A DNA stretch of 64,000 bases from Streptomyces fumanus (GCF_014655295.1 NZ_BNBI01000015.1:62001-126000); one strand, 5' to 3'. Positions 43,375-50,816 are shown, numbered from the stretch's first letter. Numbers and translations are program-made. The notes: generated by a model from the sequence alone, not told the origin.

Positions 43375-43399
43375 GTGTCGCCCCGCGCTCGCCGGGTAC
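43375..43399 (+). promoter_or_regulatory. putative SigB-family promoter of the DUF2795-CBS-DJ-1 operon
   Basis: GTGT (43375-43378), exactly 15 bases, then GGGTAC (43394-43399). This fits the Streptomyces SigB-type pattern GNNT-N14/16-GGGTAC/T as I recall it. The DUF2795 start codon is 34 bases after the -10, with a GGAGGGAG ribosome site. Directly upstream is AAACC-CGCGC-GGTTT (43357-43371), a short inverted repeat. Confidence 0.7.
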
Positions 43400-43433
43400 G
43401 CGGTGCGGACCCCCGAAGGATGTGGAGGGAGAC

Positions 43434-43823
43434 ATGCAGCGAGGCAGCGACCGGCTGAGCGTCCACCGTGACGACGAGATGAAGCACGAACTGCAGGGGA
43501 TGCTCAAGTCCGGGCACCCCACGCGCACCGAGGAGTGGCACGACCCGGAGCCGACCGCCGAGGACGACCCGGAGGTCATGAACGGCCCGGTGACGCCGGG
43601 CCGGGGACCGTCGTCGCTGGAGACGCTCCGGCTGGAGCTGGCCCGGAACCTGACGCGCGGCACGTTCCCCGCGACGCCGCGCGAGGTGGCCCGCGCGCTG
43701 CGCGGCGGCCACGCGCCCGACGCCCTGGTCGACCGGGTCGAGGGGCTGCCCCACGAGACGCGCTACGGCACCGTCCAGGAGCTGGCCGAGGCCCTCACCG
43801 GCCCGGACGCTCCGGGCAGTTAG
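43434..43823 (+). CDS. DUF2795 domain protein
   Basis: A 129-residue protein. The first half is charged and probably flexible (RDDEMKHELQGMLKSGHPTR, EEWHDPEPTAEDDPEV). The second half is the DUF2795 fold: LRLELARNLTRGTFPATPRE, VARALRGGHAPDALVDRVEG and LPHETRYGTVQELAEALTG. The family is small, actinobacterial and of unknown function, frequently stress-induced. The ATG at 43434 has GGAGGGAG 3-10 bases upstream. It is the first gene after the SigB-type promoter and is followed after 12 bases by a CBS protein. Confidence 0.85.
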   Translation: MQRGSDRLSVHRDDEMKHELQGMLKSGHPTRTEEWHDPEPTAEDDPEVMNGPVTPGRGPSSLETLRLELARNLTRGTFPATPREVARALRGGHAPDALVDRVEGLPHETRYGTVQELAEALTGPDAPGS

Positions 43824-43835
43824 GGGCACCCGGAG

Positions 43836-44276
43836 ATGACGGAGATGACCACCCGCGTGAAGGACGTGATGACCCCCGGTGTGGTCGCCGTCCGGCCGGA
43901 CGCCTCGCTGATGGAGGCGGCCCGGCTGATGGCCGGGCAGAACATCGGCGATGTCGTGGTGGCCGACGGACAGCGCGTCGTCGGGGTGCTCACCGACCGG
44001 GACATCACCGTGCGGGCCGTCGCCGAGGGCCGGGACCCCGTGACGGCGGGCGTCCGGTCGGTCTGCACCCCCGACCCGCTGGTGATCGGCCCCGACGACC
44101 CGGTGACGGAGGCGATGGCGCTGATGCGCGAGCACGCGGTACGCCGGCTGCCGGTCGTGGAGAACGGGCTGCCGGTCGGCATGGTCAGCCTCGGCGACCT
44201 GGCCGCGCAGCCGGCGGCGGACGCCGCGCTCGCCGACATCAGCCGCGCCGAACCGGACACCCGCGACGCCGGGTGA
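43836..44276 (+). CDS. CBS-domain pair protein (Hrp1-like)
   Basis: A 146-residue protein made almost entirely of two CBS domains: residues about 8-60 (VKDVMTPGVVAVRPDASLME, VVVADGQRVVGVLTDRDI) and about 75-125 (VCTPDPLVIGPDDPVTEAMA, RRLPVVENGLPVGMVSLGDL). CBS pairs bind adenosine nucleotides and serve as energy sensors. Free-standing ones of this size include M. tuberculosis Rv2626c/Hrp1, a hypoxia-response protein. The ATG at 43836 has CGGAG immediately ahead. It lies in the stress operon between DUF2795 and the DJ-1 protein. Confidence 0.93.
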   Translation: MTEMTTRVKDVMTPGVVAVRPDASLMEAARLMAGQNIGDVVVADGQRVVGVLTDRDITVRAVAEGRDPVTAGVRSVCTPDPLVIGPDDPVTEAMALMREHAVRRLPVVENGLPVGMVSLGDLAAQPAADAALADISRAEPDTRDAG

Positions 44277-44321
44277 CGGCCACCGGGACGCACGCGAGAC
44301 GAGAAAGGAAGCAACGAGATC

Positions 44322-44861
44322 ATGCGTATCGCATTTCTGACCGCGCCCGAGGGCGTCGAGCAGGTCGAGCTGACCGAGCCGTGGCAGGCGGCGAAGGACG
44401 CCGGTCACGAGCCGGTGCTGGTGTCGACGCAGTCGGGCGAGATCCAGGCGTTCAACCACCTCGACAAGGCGGACACGTTCCCCGTGGACGAGGTGGTGGG
44501 CGAGACCTCCGCCGACTCCTTCGGCGGCCTGGTGCTGCCGGGCGGTGTCGCCAACCCCGACTTCCTGCGCACGGACGAGAAGGCCGTGGCGTTCGTCAAG
44601 GACTTCTTCACCCAGGGCCGCCCGGTCGCCGCGATCTGCCACGCCCCCTGGACGCTGGTCGAGGCCGACGTCGTACGCGGCCGGGTGCTGACCTCCTGGC
44701 CCAGCCTGGCGACCGATCTGCGCAACGCGGGCGCGACCTGGGTCGACGAGCAGGTCAAGGTCTGCGACCACGGCCCCAACCGGCTGATCACCAGCCGCAA
44801 GCCGGACGACCTGAAGGCGTTCTGCGAGACCTACCTCGCGGAGTTCGCCAAGACGGGCTGA
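44322..44861 (+). CDS. DJ-1/PfpI-family protein (type 1 glutamine amidotransferase-like)
   Basis: A 179-residue DJ-1/PfpI protein. The nucleophilic-elbow Cys is Cys106 in AAICHAPWTLVEA. The preceding conserved Glu lies in SGEIQAF, and His107 follows the Cys. The strand-turn GGLVLPGGVANPDFLR is typical of the PfpI (YhbO-like) branch. Members act as stress-induced glyoxalases, deglycases or proteases; the exact activity is debated, so none is assigned. The ATG at 44322 has AAAGGAAG about 9 bases upstream. It is the third gene of the SigB-type operon and is followed by a strong terminator. Its stop region is tandemly duplicated. Confidence 0.92.
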   Translation: MRIAFLTAPEGVEQVELTEPWQAAKDAGHEPVLVSTQSGEIQAFNHLDKADTFPVDEVVGETSADSFGGLVLPGGVANPDFLRTDEKAVAFVKDFFTQGRPVAAICHAPWTLVEADVVRGRVLTSWPSLATDLRNAGATWVDEQVKVCDHGPNRLITSRKPDDLKAFCETYLAEFAKTG

Positions 44862-44878
44862 AGGCAAGACGGGCTGAA
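44849..44878 (+). repeat. 14-base direct duplication of the DJ-1 gene end
   Basis: CAAGACGGGCTGAA occurs at 44849-44862, spanning the stop codon, and again at 44865-44878, a 16-base period. It is a short tandem duplication with no effect on the reading frame. Confidence 0.9.
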
Positions 44879-44899
44879 AGGCCGCGCCCCGTACCGAAG

Positions 44900-44932
44900 A
44901 GGCGCCCCGCCGGGTGGACCGGCGGGGCGCCT
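44900..44932. terminator. bidirectional terminator between DJ-1 and DUF6158 genes
   Basis: GGCGCCCCGCCGG (44901-44913) pairs exactly with 44919-44931 around GTGGA, plus one A-T pair. It occupies the gap between two convergent genes. Confidence 0.88.
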
Positions 44933-44935
44933 TCC

Positions 44936-45205
44936 TCACGTGCCCGAGGGGGTCGCGGTCTCCCCGCCGGTGCGCTCGCGCGCGCCCTCCCGGGTCCGGC
45001 CGGCGGCGACGGGGCGGCGCGGGTTGCGGCGCAGCCACTCGCCCTCCAGTTGCGCCATGCGCTCGTTGTGGGCCCGCAGGGCGTCGTTCGACCCGTACAG
45101 CAGCGTGTCGTGACGCGTGCGGTGGATGTTCTCCAGCTCCTTCATGAGCTGCTGGTCGTCCAGGCGGGCCGGGTCCACTCCGGTCGAGGTCTCGTGTTCG
45201 TTCAT
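44936..45205 (-). CDS. DUF6158 family protein (89 aa)
   Basis: An 89-residue hydrophilic protein with the conserved helix pair of DUF6158: GVDPARLDDQQLMKELENIH, then RTRHDTLLYGSNDALRAHNE and RMAQLEGEWLRRNP. A basic Arg/Gly-rich tail follows. Function is unknown; the family is conserved in Streptomyces, often with stress genes. The ATG at 45205 is only 10 bases after the minus-strand -10 GGGTAC (45220-45215), so the message is leaderless or nearly so, and no Shine-Dalgarno is visible. Confidence 0.85.
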   Translation of the reverse strand: MNEHETSTGVDPARLDDQQLMKELENIHRTRHDTLLYGSNDALRAHNERMAQLEGEWLRRNPRRPVAAGRTREGARERTGGETATPSGT

Positions 45206-45239
45206 GGCGTCCGGGTACCCGCCCGGAGAACCACCACCC
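45194..45239. promoter_or_regulatory. back-to-back SigB-family promoters sharing the palindromic -10 GGGTACCC
   Basis: The plus strand has GTGT (45194-45197), 15 bases, then GGGTAC (45213-45218), driving the baeRF gene. The minus strand has GGGT (45239-45236), 15 bases, then GGGTAC (45220-45215), driving the DUF6158 gene. The two -10 elements overlap in the palindrome GGGTACCC (45213-45220), so polymerase can load on only one side at a time. Confidence 0.72.
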
Positions 45240-45263
45240 CCGAGCGGCATCCGGGAGGGATCC

Positions 45264-46382
45264 ATGGATCTCGCATTTCTGCACCCCCTCTACGAACAGC
45301 CGGGCCCCTGGGCCTCTGTCTACCTCGATCTCTCACAGCACGCGGAGGACACCTCCCACGCCCGCCATCTGACGGCGGAGGCGGTGGCCCGGGAGCTCGC
45401 GGAGCAGGGCGCGGACGAGGCCACCTGCCGGGCGGTGCGGGACGCCGTGGAGGAGCTGCGGCGCTCCAGCGACCAGCACGGCCGGGTGCTGTTCGCCCGC
45501 GCCGGACAGGTGCTGCTCGACCCGCCGCTGGCCCGCGCCCCGCAGGGCGGCAGCACCGCGCACTGGGCGCCGCTGCCGCGCGTGTCGCCGCTGCTGGAGC
45601 TGGTCGGCGAGGACCCGGTCTGCGTGATCGCCTACGTGGACCGCAGGGGCGCCGACTTCGAGCTGCGCAGTGCGCTGGGCAGCCGGGCCGCGGGCGGGGT
45701 GACCGGGCAGCAGTGGCCCCTGCGCCGGACCGCCAGCGCCGACTGGTCGGAGCGGCACTTCCAGCTCCGGGTGGAGAACACCTGGGAGCACAACGCGGCG
45801 GAGATCGCCGACGCGCTCGCCGTGTGCCAGCAGGAGACCGGCGCCGACCTGCTGATCCTGGTCGGCGACGACCGGGAGCGGCGGACGGTGCGCGAGCACC
45901 TGCCCAAGCACCTGGCCGACTGTGTCACGGAGGCGTCCCGCGGGGCCGGCAGCCGGCTCCTGGACGACGAGGTGGAGCGGCTGCGCGCCGACCACGTACG
46001 GGCCCGGGCGCAGGCGGACCTGGACCGGTTCCTGGCCGCCCGGGCTCCGGACGACGAGGGCCGGGCCGCCGCCGTCGAGGGCGTGCCCGCGCTGGTCGAG
46101 GCCGCCCGGGAGCACCGCATCGACGAACTGCTGCTGATCCCGGACGGCCCGGACACGCACCGCGAGGTGTGGATCGGCGAGGACGCCGACCAGGTGGCCG
46201 TGCGCCGCACCGAGCTGAAGACGCTCGGCGAGCAGAACTCCTGGTCGGCCCGTGCGGACGACGCCCTGCTGCGCTCGGCCGTGATGACCGGCGCCCCGGC
46301 GATCTCGGTGGTGCCGGCGCTGCCCGAGGGCGGCGAGGACACCCCGGTGGGCGGCCTGGGGGCGCTGCTGCGCTGGCGGTGA
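45264..46382 (+). CDS. baeRF family 2 protein (Rv2629-like, archaeo-eukaryotic release-factor relative)
   Basis: A 372-residue protein of the bacterial archaeo-eukaryotic release factor (baeRF/Vms1-like) family. It starts FLHPLYEQPGPWASVYLDLS, with an eRF1-domain-2-like core (VCVIAYVDRRGADFELRSAL, SERHFQLRVENTWEHNAAEI) and an L7Ae-like C-terminal part ending ISVVPALPEGGEDTPVGGLG. M. tuberculosis Rv2629, a DosR-regulon member, is the best-known relative. Relatives may hydrolyse peptidyl-tRNA on stalled ribosomes, but this has not been shown for this subfamily. The ATG at 45264 has GGGAGGG 3-9 bases upstream. It is driven from the bidirectional SigB-type promoter. Confidence 0.88.
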   Translation: MDLAFLHPLYEQPGPWASVYLDLSQHAEDTSHARHLTAEAVARELAEQGADEATCRAVRDAVEELRRSSDQHGRVLFARAGQVLLDPPLARAPQGGSTAHWAPLPRVSPLLELVGEDPVCVIAYVDRRGADFELRSALGSRAAGGVTGQQWPLRRTASADWSERHFQLRVENTWEHNAAEIADALAVCQQETGADLLILVGDDRERRTVREHLPKHLADCVTEASRGAGSRLLDDEVERLRADHVRARAQADLDRFLAARAPDDEGRAAAVEGVPALVEAAREHRIDELLLIPDGPDTHREVWIGEDADQVAVRRTELKTLGEQNSWSARADDALLRSAVMTGAPAISVVPALPEGGEDTPVGGLGALLRWR

Positions 46383-46400
46383 CCCGGCCGCCGGTGGCCG

Positions 46401-46444
46401 CCGCGTCGTCCGGGCCCGTGGCTCAGCGGGCCCGGACGACGCGG
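46401..46444. terminator. perfect 18-bp stem terminator overlapping the ABC-F gene end
   Basis: CCGCGTCGTCCGGGCCCG (46401-46418) pairs exactly with 46427-46444 around an 8-base loop. The right arm lies within the last seven codons of the minus-strand ABC-F gene, so the hairpin ends both convergent transcripts while also being coding sequence. Confidence 0.85.
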
Positions 46445-48042
46445 CGTTCGTCCCAGACCGGCTCGGGGGTCTCGCGGACCCGGCCGTCGCTGCCGAAGAC
46501 CAGGAAGCGGTCGAAGGACCGGGCGAACCAGCGGTCGTGGGTGACCGCGAGCACCGTGCCGTCGAAGGACTCCAGGGCCTCCTGGAGCGCCTCGGCGGAC
46601 TCCAGGTCGAGGTTGTCGGTGGGCTCGTCCAGCAGCAGGGCGGTGACGCCCTGGAGTTCCAGCAGCAGGATCTGGAAGCGGGCCTGCTGGCCGCCGGAGA
46701 GCCGGTCGAAGCTCTGCTCGGCCTGCCCGGTCAGCTCGTAGCGGCGCAGCCGGGACATGGCGGCGCCCCGGTCCTGGGCGTGCTCGCGCCACAGGATGTC
46801 CAGCAGGGTGCGGCCCCGCAGCTCGGGGTGGGCGTGGGTCTGCGCGAAGTGCCCCGGCACCACGCGTGCCCCCAGCTTGACGTGCCCGGTGTGCGCCACC
46901 TCCTCGCCGGCCAGCAGGCGCAGGAAGTGCGACTTGCCGGAGCCGTTGGAGCCGAGGACGGCGACCCGCTCGCCGTAGAAGACCTCCAGGTCGAAGGGGT
47001 GCATCAGGCCGGTCAGCTCCAGGCGCTCGCAGGTGACGGCGCGGACGCCGGTGCGGCCGCCCTTGAGGCGCATGGTGATGTCCTGCTCGCGGGGCGGCTC
47101 GGGCGGCGGCCCGGCCTCCTCGAACTTGCGCAGCCGGGTCTGGGCCGCGTGGTACCGGGAGGCCATCTCGTGGCTGACCGTGGCGGCCTGACGGAGCGTC
47201 AGGACCAGTTTCTTCAACTGGGCGTGCTTCTCGTCCCAGCGGCGGCGCAGCTCCTCGAAGCGGGCGAAGCGCTCGCGCCGGGCCTCGTGGTAGGTGCCGA
47301 AGCCGCCGCCGTGCACCCAGGCGTCGGCGCCGGCCGGGCCCGGCTCCAGGGAGACGATCTTCTCGGCGGCGCGGGCCAGCAGTTCCCGGTCGTGGGAGAC
47401 GAACAGCACGGTCTTGCGGGTCTCGGCGAGCCGCTCCTCCAGCCAGCGCTTGCCGGGCACGTCCAGGTAGTTGTCCGGCTCGTCGAGCAGCAGGACCTCG
47501 TCGGTGCCGCGCAGCAGGGCCTCCAGCACCAGGCGTTTCTGCTCGCCGCCGGAGAGGGTGCGCACCTCGCGCCACTGCGCCTTCTCGTAGGGCACGCCGA
47601 GCGCGGCCGTGGTGCACATGTCCCACAGCGTCTCGGCCTCGTAGCCGCGCGCCTCCGCCCAGTCGGCGAGCGCCTGCGCGTACCCGAGCTGCGCGGCCTC
47701 GTCGTCCACGGTGAGCAGGGCGTGCTCGGCGGCGTCGACGGCGCGGGCGGCCTCCCGGATGCGGGGCGGGGCGACCGAGACCAGCAGGTCGCGTACGGTC
47801 GTCTCGTCCCGTACGGAGCCGATGAACTGGCGCATCACGCCGAGGCCGCCGCTGACGGTGACGGTGCCCTCGTGCGGCTTCAGCTCGCCGGAGAGCAGGC
47901 GCAGCAAGGTGGTCTTCCCGGCGCCGTTGGGCCCGACCAGGGCGACCACGGCGCCCTCCCCCACCCGGAAGGAGACGTCGCCGAGCAGCGTCCTCCCGTC
48001 GGGGAGGTGGTAGGCGAGGTGCGCTGCTTCGAGATGTCCCAT
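46423..48042 (-). CDS. ABC-F family ATPase
   Basis: A 539-residue soluble protein with two ABC ATPase domains and no membrane part, the ABC-F architecture of ribosome-associated translation factors and antibiotic-resistance proteins. Domain 1 has GPNGAGKTTLLRLL, LSGGEQKRLVLEALL and LLLDEPDNYLD. Domain 2 has GSNGSGKSHFLRLL, LSGGQQARFQILLLE and LLLDEPTDNLDLES. The inter-domain linker (about 255-320) is rich in charged helices, including EELRRRWDEKHAQLKKL, but short. Walker A2 ends in Ser-His instead of Ser-Thr. The ATG at 48042 (MGHLEAAHLAYHLPDG) is preferred over an upstream Pro-rich in-frame extension. Whether it gives drug resistance or aids translation cannot be told. Confidence 0.92.
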   Translation of the reverse strand: MGHLEAAHLAYHLPDGRTLLGDVSFRVGEGAVVALVGPNGAGKTTLLRLLSGELKPHEGTVTVSGGLGVMRQFIGSVRDETTVRDLLVSVAPPRIREAARAVDAAEHALLTVDDEAAQLGYAQALADWAEARGYEAETLWDMCTTAALGVPYEKAQWREVRTLSGGEQKRLVLEALLRGTDEVLLLDEPDNYLDVPGKRWLEERLAETRKTVLFVSHDRELLARAAEKIVSLEPGPAGADAWVHGGGFGTYHEARRERFARFEELRRRWDEKHAQLKKLVLTLRQAATVSHEMASRYHAAQTRLRKFEEAGPPPEPPREQDITMRLKGGRTGVRAVTCERLELTGLMHPFDLEVFYGERVAVLGSNGSGKSHFLRLLAGEEVAHTGHVKLGARVVPGHFAQTHAHPELRGRTLLDILWREHAQDRGAAMSRLRRYELTGQAEQSFDRLSGGQQARFQILLLELQGVTALLLDEPTDNLDLESAEALQEALESFDGTVLAVTHDRWFARSFDRFLVFGSDGRVRETPEPVWDERRVVRAR

Positions 48043-48136
48043 GGGGGCGATTGTCTTTCCCGGCGGGGCGGCCGGGCAACCGCTTTTGCCGCGGGGCGCC
48101 GGGCAGGAACGGGGGCCGGGCGGGTAGGCGGGAGGC

Positions 48137-49627
48137 ATGAGCCCCTATCTCGACCTCACCGTCCCGACGCCCGGCCCGCGCCCCGTCCGCGACGGCTTCC
48201 TGAGACTGGACCACCGTCTGTTCGAGGCGGTCGCCGCCCGGCACTGGCCGGGCGGCGACCAGGTGCTGCCCCGGCTGAGCCGGAGCGCCAACCACGGCGT
48301 GCTGTGGTTCGCCGCGGCGGCGGGCCTCGCCGCCTCCCGCACCCCCCGGGCCCGCCGGGCCGCCGCCCGCGGGCTGGCCTCGCTGACCCTGGCCTCGCTG
48401 ACCATCAACACCCTCGGCAAGCGCACGGTCCGCCGGCCCCGGCCGGTGCTGGACCCGGTGCCGCTGGTCCGGCAGCTCAAACGGCAGCCGATCACCACCT
48501 CGTTCCCGTCCGGACACGCCGCCTCGGCCGCCGCGTTCGCCACCGGCGTCGCCCTGGAGTCCCCGGCGTGGGGGACGGCCATCGCGCCGCTGGCCGCCGC
48601 GGTCGCCGTCTCCCGGGTCTACACCGGCGTGCACTTCCCGAGCGACGTGCTGGCCGGGGCGGCCCTCGGCGCGGGCGCCGCGTTCGCGGTGCGGGGCCTG
48701 GTGCCGACCCGGGCCCAGCTCGTCCCGCCGGCCCGGCCGCGCGCCGAGCTGCCCGCGCTGCCGGAGGGCGACGGCCTGGTGATGGTCGCCAACACCGGCT
48801 CGGGCACCGCGGACCGGGTGCGGGCGCTGTGCGACGCGCTGCCCCGGGCCGAGGTGGTCGAGTGCGAGCCGGCCGAGGTGCCCGCGGAGCTGGAGAAGGC
48901 CGCGAGCCGCGCCCGGGTGCTCGGCGTGTGCGGTGGCGACGGCACGGTGAACACCGCCGCCGCGGTCGCCCTGCGGCACCGACTGCCGCTGGCGGTGCTG
49001 CCCGGCGGCACGCTCAACCACTTCGCCTACGACCTCGGCGTGGAGGACGTGCGGACGCTGTGCCGGGCGCTGGAGCAGGGCGAGGGGGTGCGGGTGGACG
49101 TGGGCCGGTTCGTCTCGGGCGGCCTGGAAGGCGTCTTCCTCAACACCTTCAGCCTGGGCGTCTACCCCGAGCTGGTGCGCGAGCGGGAGCGGTGGTCGCC
49201 GCGGATCGGCGGCTGGCCGGCCGGGGTGCTGGCGGCGGTCCGGGTGCTGCGCGCCGACCGGCACCCCCTGGAGGCCCGGGTGGGCGGCCGCCGGCGCCCG
49301 CTGTGGATGCTCTTCGCGGGCAACGGCACGTACCACCGCATGGGCCTGGCGCCGGGCCGCCGGCTGGACCTGGCCGACGGGCAACTGGACGTCCGGGTGG
49401 TGCACGGCGGGCGGCGCCCGGCGCTGCGGCTGCTCTCCGCGGCGCTGGCCGGACCGCTGACCCGCTCCCCCGCCCACGCCGCCGTCCAGGTCGGCCGGCT
49501 GCGCCTGACCGGCATCGCGCCGGGCACGCTGCTGGCCTACGACGGCGAGATCACCGAGACCGAGGGCGACGTGACGCTGGAGAAGCTGCCCGAGGCCCTG
49601 CCGGTGTACCGCCCGCTGCCGGGCTGA
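48137..49627 (+). CDS. PAP2 phosphatase - diacylglycerol/lipid kinase fusion protein
   Basis: A 496-residue fusion. Residues about 20-185 form a membrane PAP2-type phosphatase with all three motifs: K-x6-RP in GKRTVRRPRPV, PSGH in TSFPSGHAASAA and SR-x5-H-x3-D in SRVYTGVHFPSDV. Residues about 210-490 form a DAGK_cat/YegS-like lipid kinase with GVCGGDGTVNTAAAV and VLPGGTLNHFAYDLGVED. Such fusions are widespread in actinobacteria and may interconvert phosphorylated and free lipid head groups. The ATG at 48137 has GGAGG directly upstream. It diverges from the ABC-F gene with a 94-base gap. Confidence 0.92.
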   Translation: MSPYLDLTVPTPGPRPVRDGFLRLDHRLFEAVAARHWPGGDQVLPRLSRSANHGVLWFAAAAGLAASRTPRARRAAARGLASLTLASLTINTLGKRTVRRPRPVLDPVPLVRQLKRQPITTSFPSGHAASAAAFATGVALESPAWGTAIAPLAAAVAVSRVYTGVHFPSDVLAGAALGAGAAFAVRGLVPTRAQLVPPARPRAELPALPEGDGLVMVANTGSGTADRVRALCDALPRAEVVECEPAEVPAELEKAASRARVLGVCGGDGTVNTAAAVALRHRLPLAVLPGGTLNHFAYDLGVEDVRTLCRALEQGEGVRVDVGRFVSGGLEGVFLNTFSLGVYPELVRERERWSPRIGGWPAGVLAAVRVLRADRHPLEARVGGRRRPLWMLFAGNGTYHRMGLAPGRRLDLADGQLDVRVVHGGRRPALRLLSAALAGPLTRSPAHAAVQVGRLRLTGIAPGTLLAYDGEITETEGDVTLEKLPEALPVYRPLPG

Positions 49628-49659
49628 CACACCGTCACCTATCTCGGTCACCTCTCTCC

Positions 49660-49688
49660 CGTCTCACATCGTAAAACGCGCGTCTCAC
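49660..49688. promoter_or_regulatory. direct repeats CGTCTCAC spaced two helical turns apart
   Basis: CGTCTCAC occurs at 49660-49667 and 49681-49688, 21 bases apart. Between and around them lie the most AT-rich bases of the neighbourhood (ATCGTAAAACG). The site is 67 bases upstream of the methyltransferase ATG. A tandem-binding regulator site is inferred. Confidence 0.4.
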
Positions 49689-49754
49689 GATACGGCTGTG
49701 CGGCCTACGGTGGTACCAGTCGCCGCAAGGCGCACACCGCAGAGGGGACCAGCG

Positions 49755-50576
49755 ATGCCGAAAACCCGGGAGACCGCCGTCTACACCCACGGACACCACG
49801 AGTCCGTGCTCCGCTCGCACACCTGGCGCACCGCCGCCAACTCGGCCGGGTACCTGCTCGGCGCCCTGAAGCCCCACATGAAGATCCTGGACGTCGGCTG
49901 CGGCCCGGGGACCATCACCGCCGACCTGGCGGCGCTGGTCCCCGACGGCCACGTCACCGGCGTCGACCGCGCCCCCGGCATCCTGGACCGCGCCCGTGCG
50001 ACGGCCGCCGAGCGCGGGGTGGCCAACGTCGACTTCGCGGTGGCCGACGTGCACGCCCTGGAATACCCGGACGACACCTTCTGCGTGGTCCACGCCCACC
50101 AGGTGCTCCAGCACGTCGGCGACCCGGTGGCGGCGCTGCGCGAGATGCGGCGGGTCACCAGACCGGGCGGGTACGTCGCCGTCCGCGACTCCGACTACGG
50201 GGCCATGACCTGGTTCCCGGCCTCGGCCGGCCTGGACGCCTGGAACGACCTGTACCACCGGGTCGCCCGCGCCAACGGCGGCGAGCCGGACGCCGGGCGG
50301 CGGCTGAAGGCATGGGCCCTGGCGGCCGGCTTCACGGACGTCACCGCCACCTCCGCCACCTGGACCTTCGCCACGGCCGGGGAACGCGCCTGGTGGAGCG
50401 GGCTGTGGGCGGACCGCACCATGGAGTCGGCCTACGCCGGGCGGGCCGTCGAGGGCGGCCACGCCACCGAGGAGCAGCTCCGCGCGATCGCGGCGGCCTG
50501 GCGGGAATGGGGCGAGCGGGAAGAGGGGTGGTTCGGTGTGCTGCACGGAGAGATTCTGTGCAGAAAAGAAGCCTGA
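49755..50576 (+). CDS. class I SAM-dependent methyltransferase (UbiE/COQ5-like)
   Basis: A 273-residue methyltransferase. Motif I is MKILDVGCGPGTITADLAAL at about residue 42, motif II HVTGVDRAPGILDRA, the post-II motif FAVADVHALEYPDDTFCVV and motif III TRPGGYVAVRDSDYG. The N-terminal YTHGHHESVLRSHTWRTAAN is typical of small-molecule methyltransferases of the UbiE type. The substrate is unknown. The ATG at 49755 has AGAGGGGA about 6 bases upstream. A 56-residue hydrophobic protein gene follows 43 bases downstream. Confidence 0.88.
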   Translation: MPKTRETAVYTHGHHESVLRSHTWRTAANSAGYLLGALKPHMKILDVGCGPGTITADLAALVPDGHVTGVDRAPGILDRARATAAERGVANVDFAVADVHALEYPDDTFCVVHAHQVLQHVGDPVAALREMRRVTRPGGYVAVRDSDYGAMTWFPASAGLDAWNDLYHRVARANGGEPDAGRRLKAWALAAGFTDVTATSATWTFATAGERAWWSGLWADRTMESAYAGRAVEGGHATEEQLRAIAAAWREWGEREEGWFGVLHGEILCRKEA

Positions 50577-50619
50577 TCGGCGAAATCCTGGACACCAGTA
50601 CGGCAGGAGGTAATGCGCT

Positions 50620-50790
50620 ATGGTTCCACTTCTGCTCGTACTGCTTCTGGCGATCATCCTTTTCGGTGCCGGATTCGCCGTGAAGATTCTCTGGTGGATC
50701 GCCCTGGCGGTCCTGGTGGTGTGGCTGCTCGGCTTCCTGGCGCGCGGCACCACGGCGGGAGGCGGCAGGGGCCGCTGGTACAGGTGGTGA
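50620..50790 (+). CDS. small hydrophobic membrane protein (56 aa)
   Basis: A 56-residue protein with two hydrophobic helices (VPLLLVLLLAIILFGAGFAV and ILWWIALAVLVVWLLGFLA) and a basic Gly/Arg tail ending GRWYRW. Actinobacterial genomes carry many such lmo0937-like hydrophobic peptides, and function is unknown. The ATG at 50620 has AGGAGG 10-15 bases upstream, slightly wide but unique in the region. The sequence around its start is less GC-rich than its neighbours. It converges with gvpK at 27 bases. Confidence 0.72.
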   Translation: MVPLLLVLLLAIILFGAGFAVKILWWIALAVLVVWLLGFLARGTTAGGGRGRWYRW

Positions 50791-50816
50791 ACAGGCCCGG
50801 GACCGAGCCGTGCGGC

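Noticed and set aside
41679..43823. Very long open frames on the strand opposite the aminotransferase-fold and surface-protein genes
   Set aside because: They are composed of Arg/Pro/Gly/Ala runs without family motifs, and exist because GC-rich codons in the real genes leave few stops. Only the last 130 codons (DUF2795 from 43434) are real.
43284..45263. DosR/OsdR-type box (GGGACT-N-AGTCCC) in front of the dormancy-like genes
   Set aside because: I searched by eye and found no good match; the SigB-type elements fit better.
48122..48127. GGGTAG before the PAP2-kinase gene as a further SigB promoter
   Set aside because: The last base does not fit and no GNNT lies 14-16 bases upstream.
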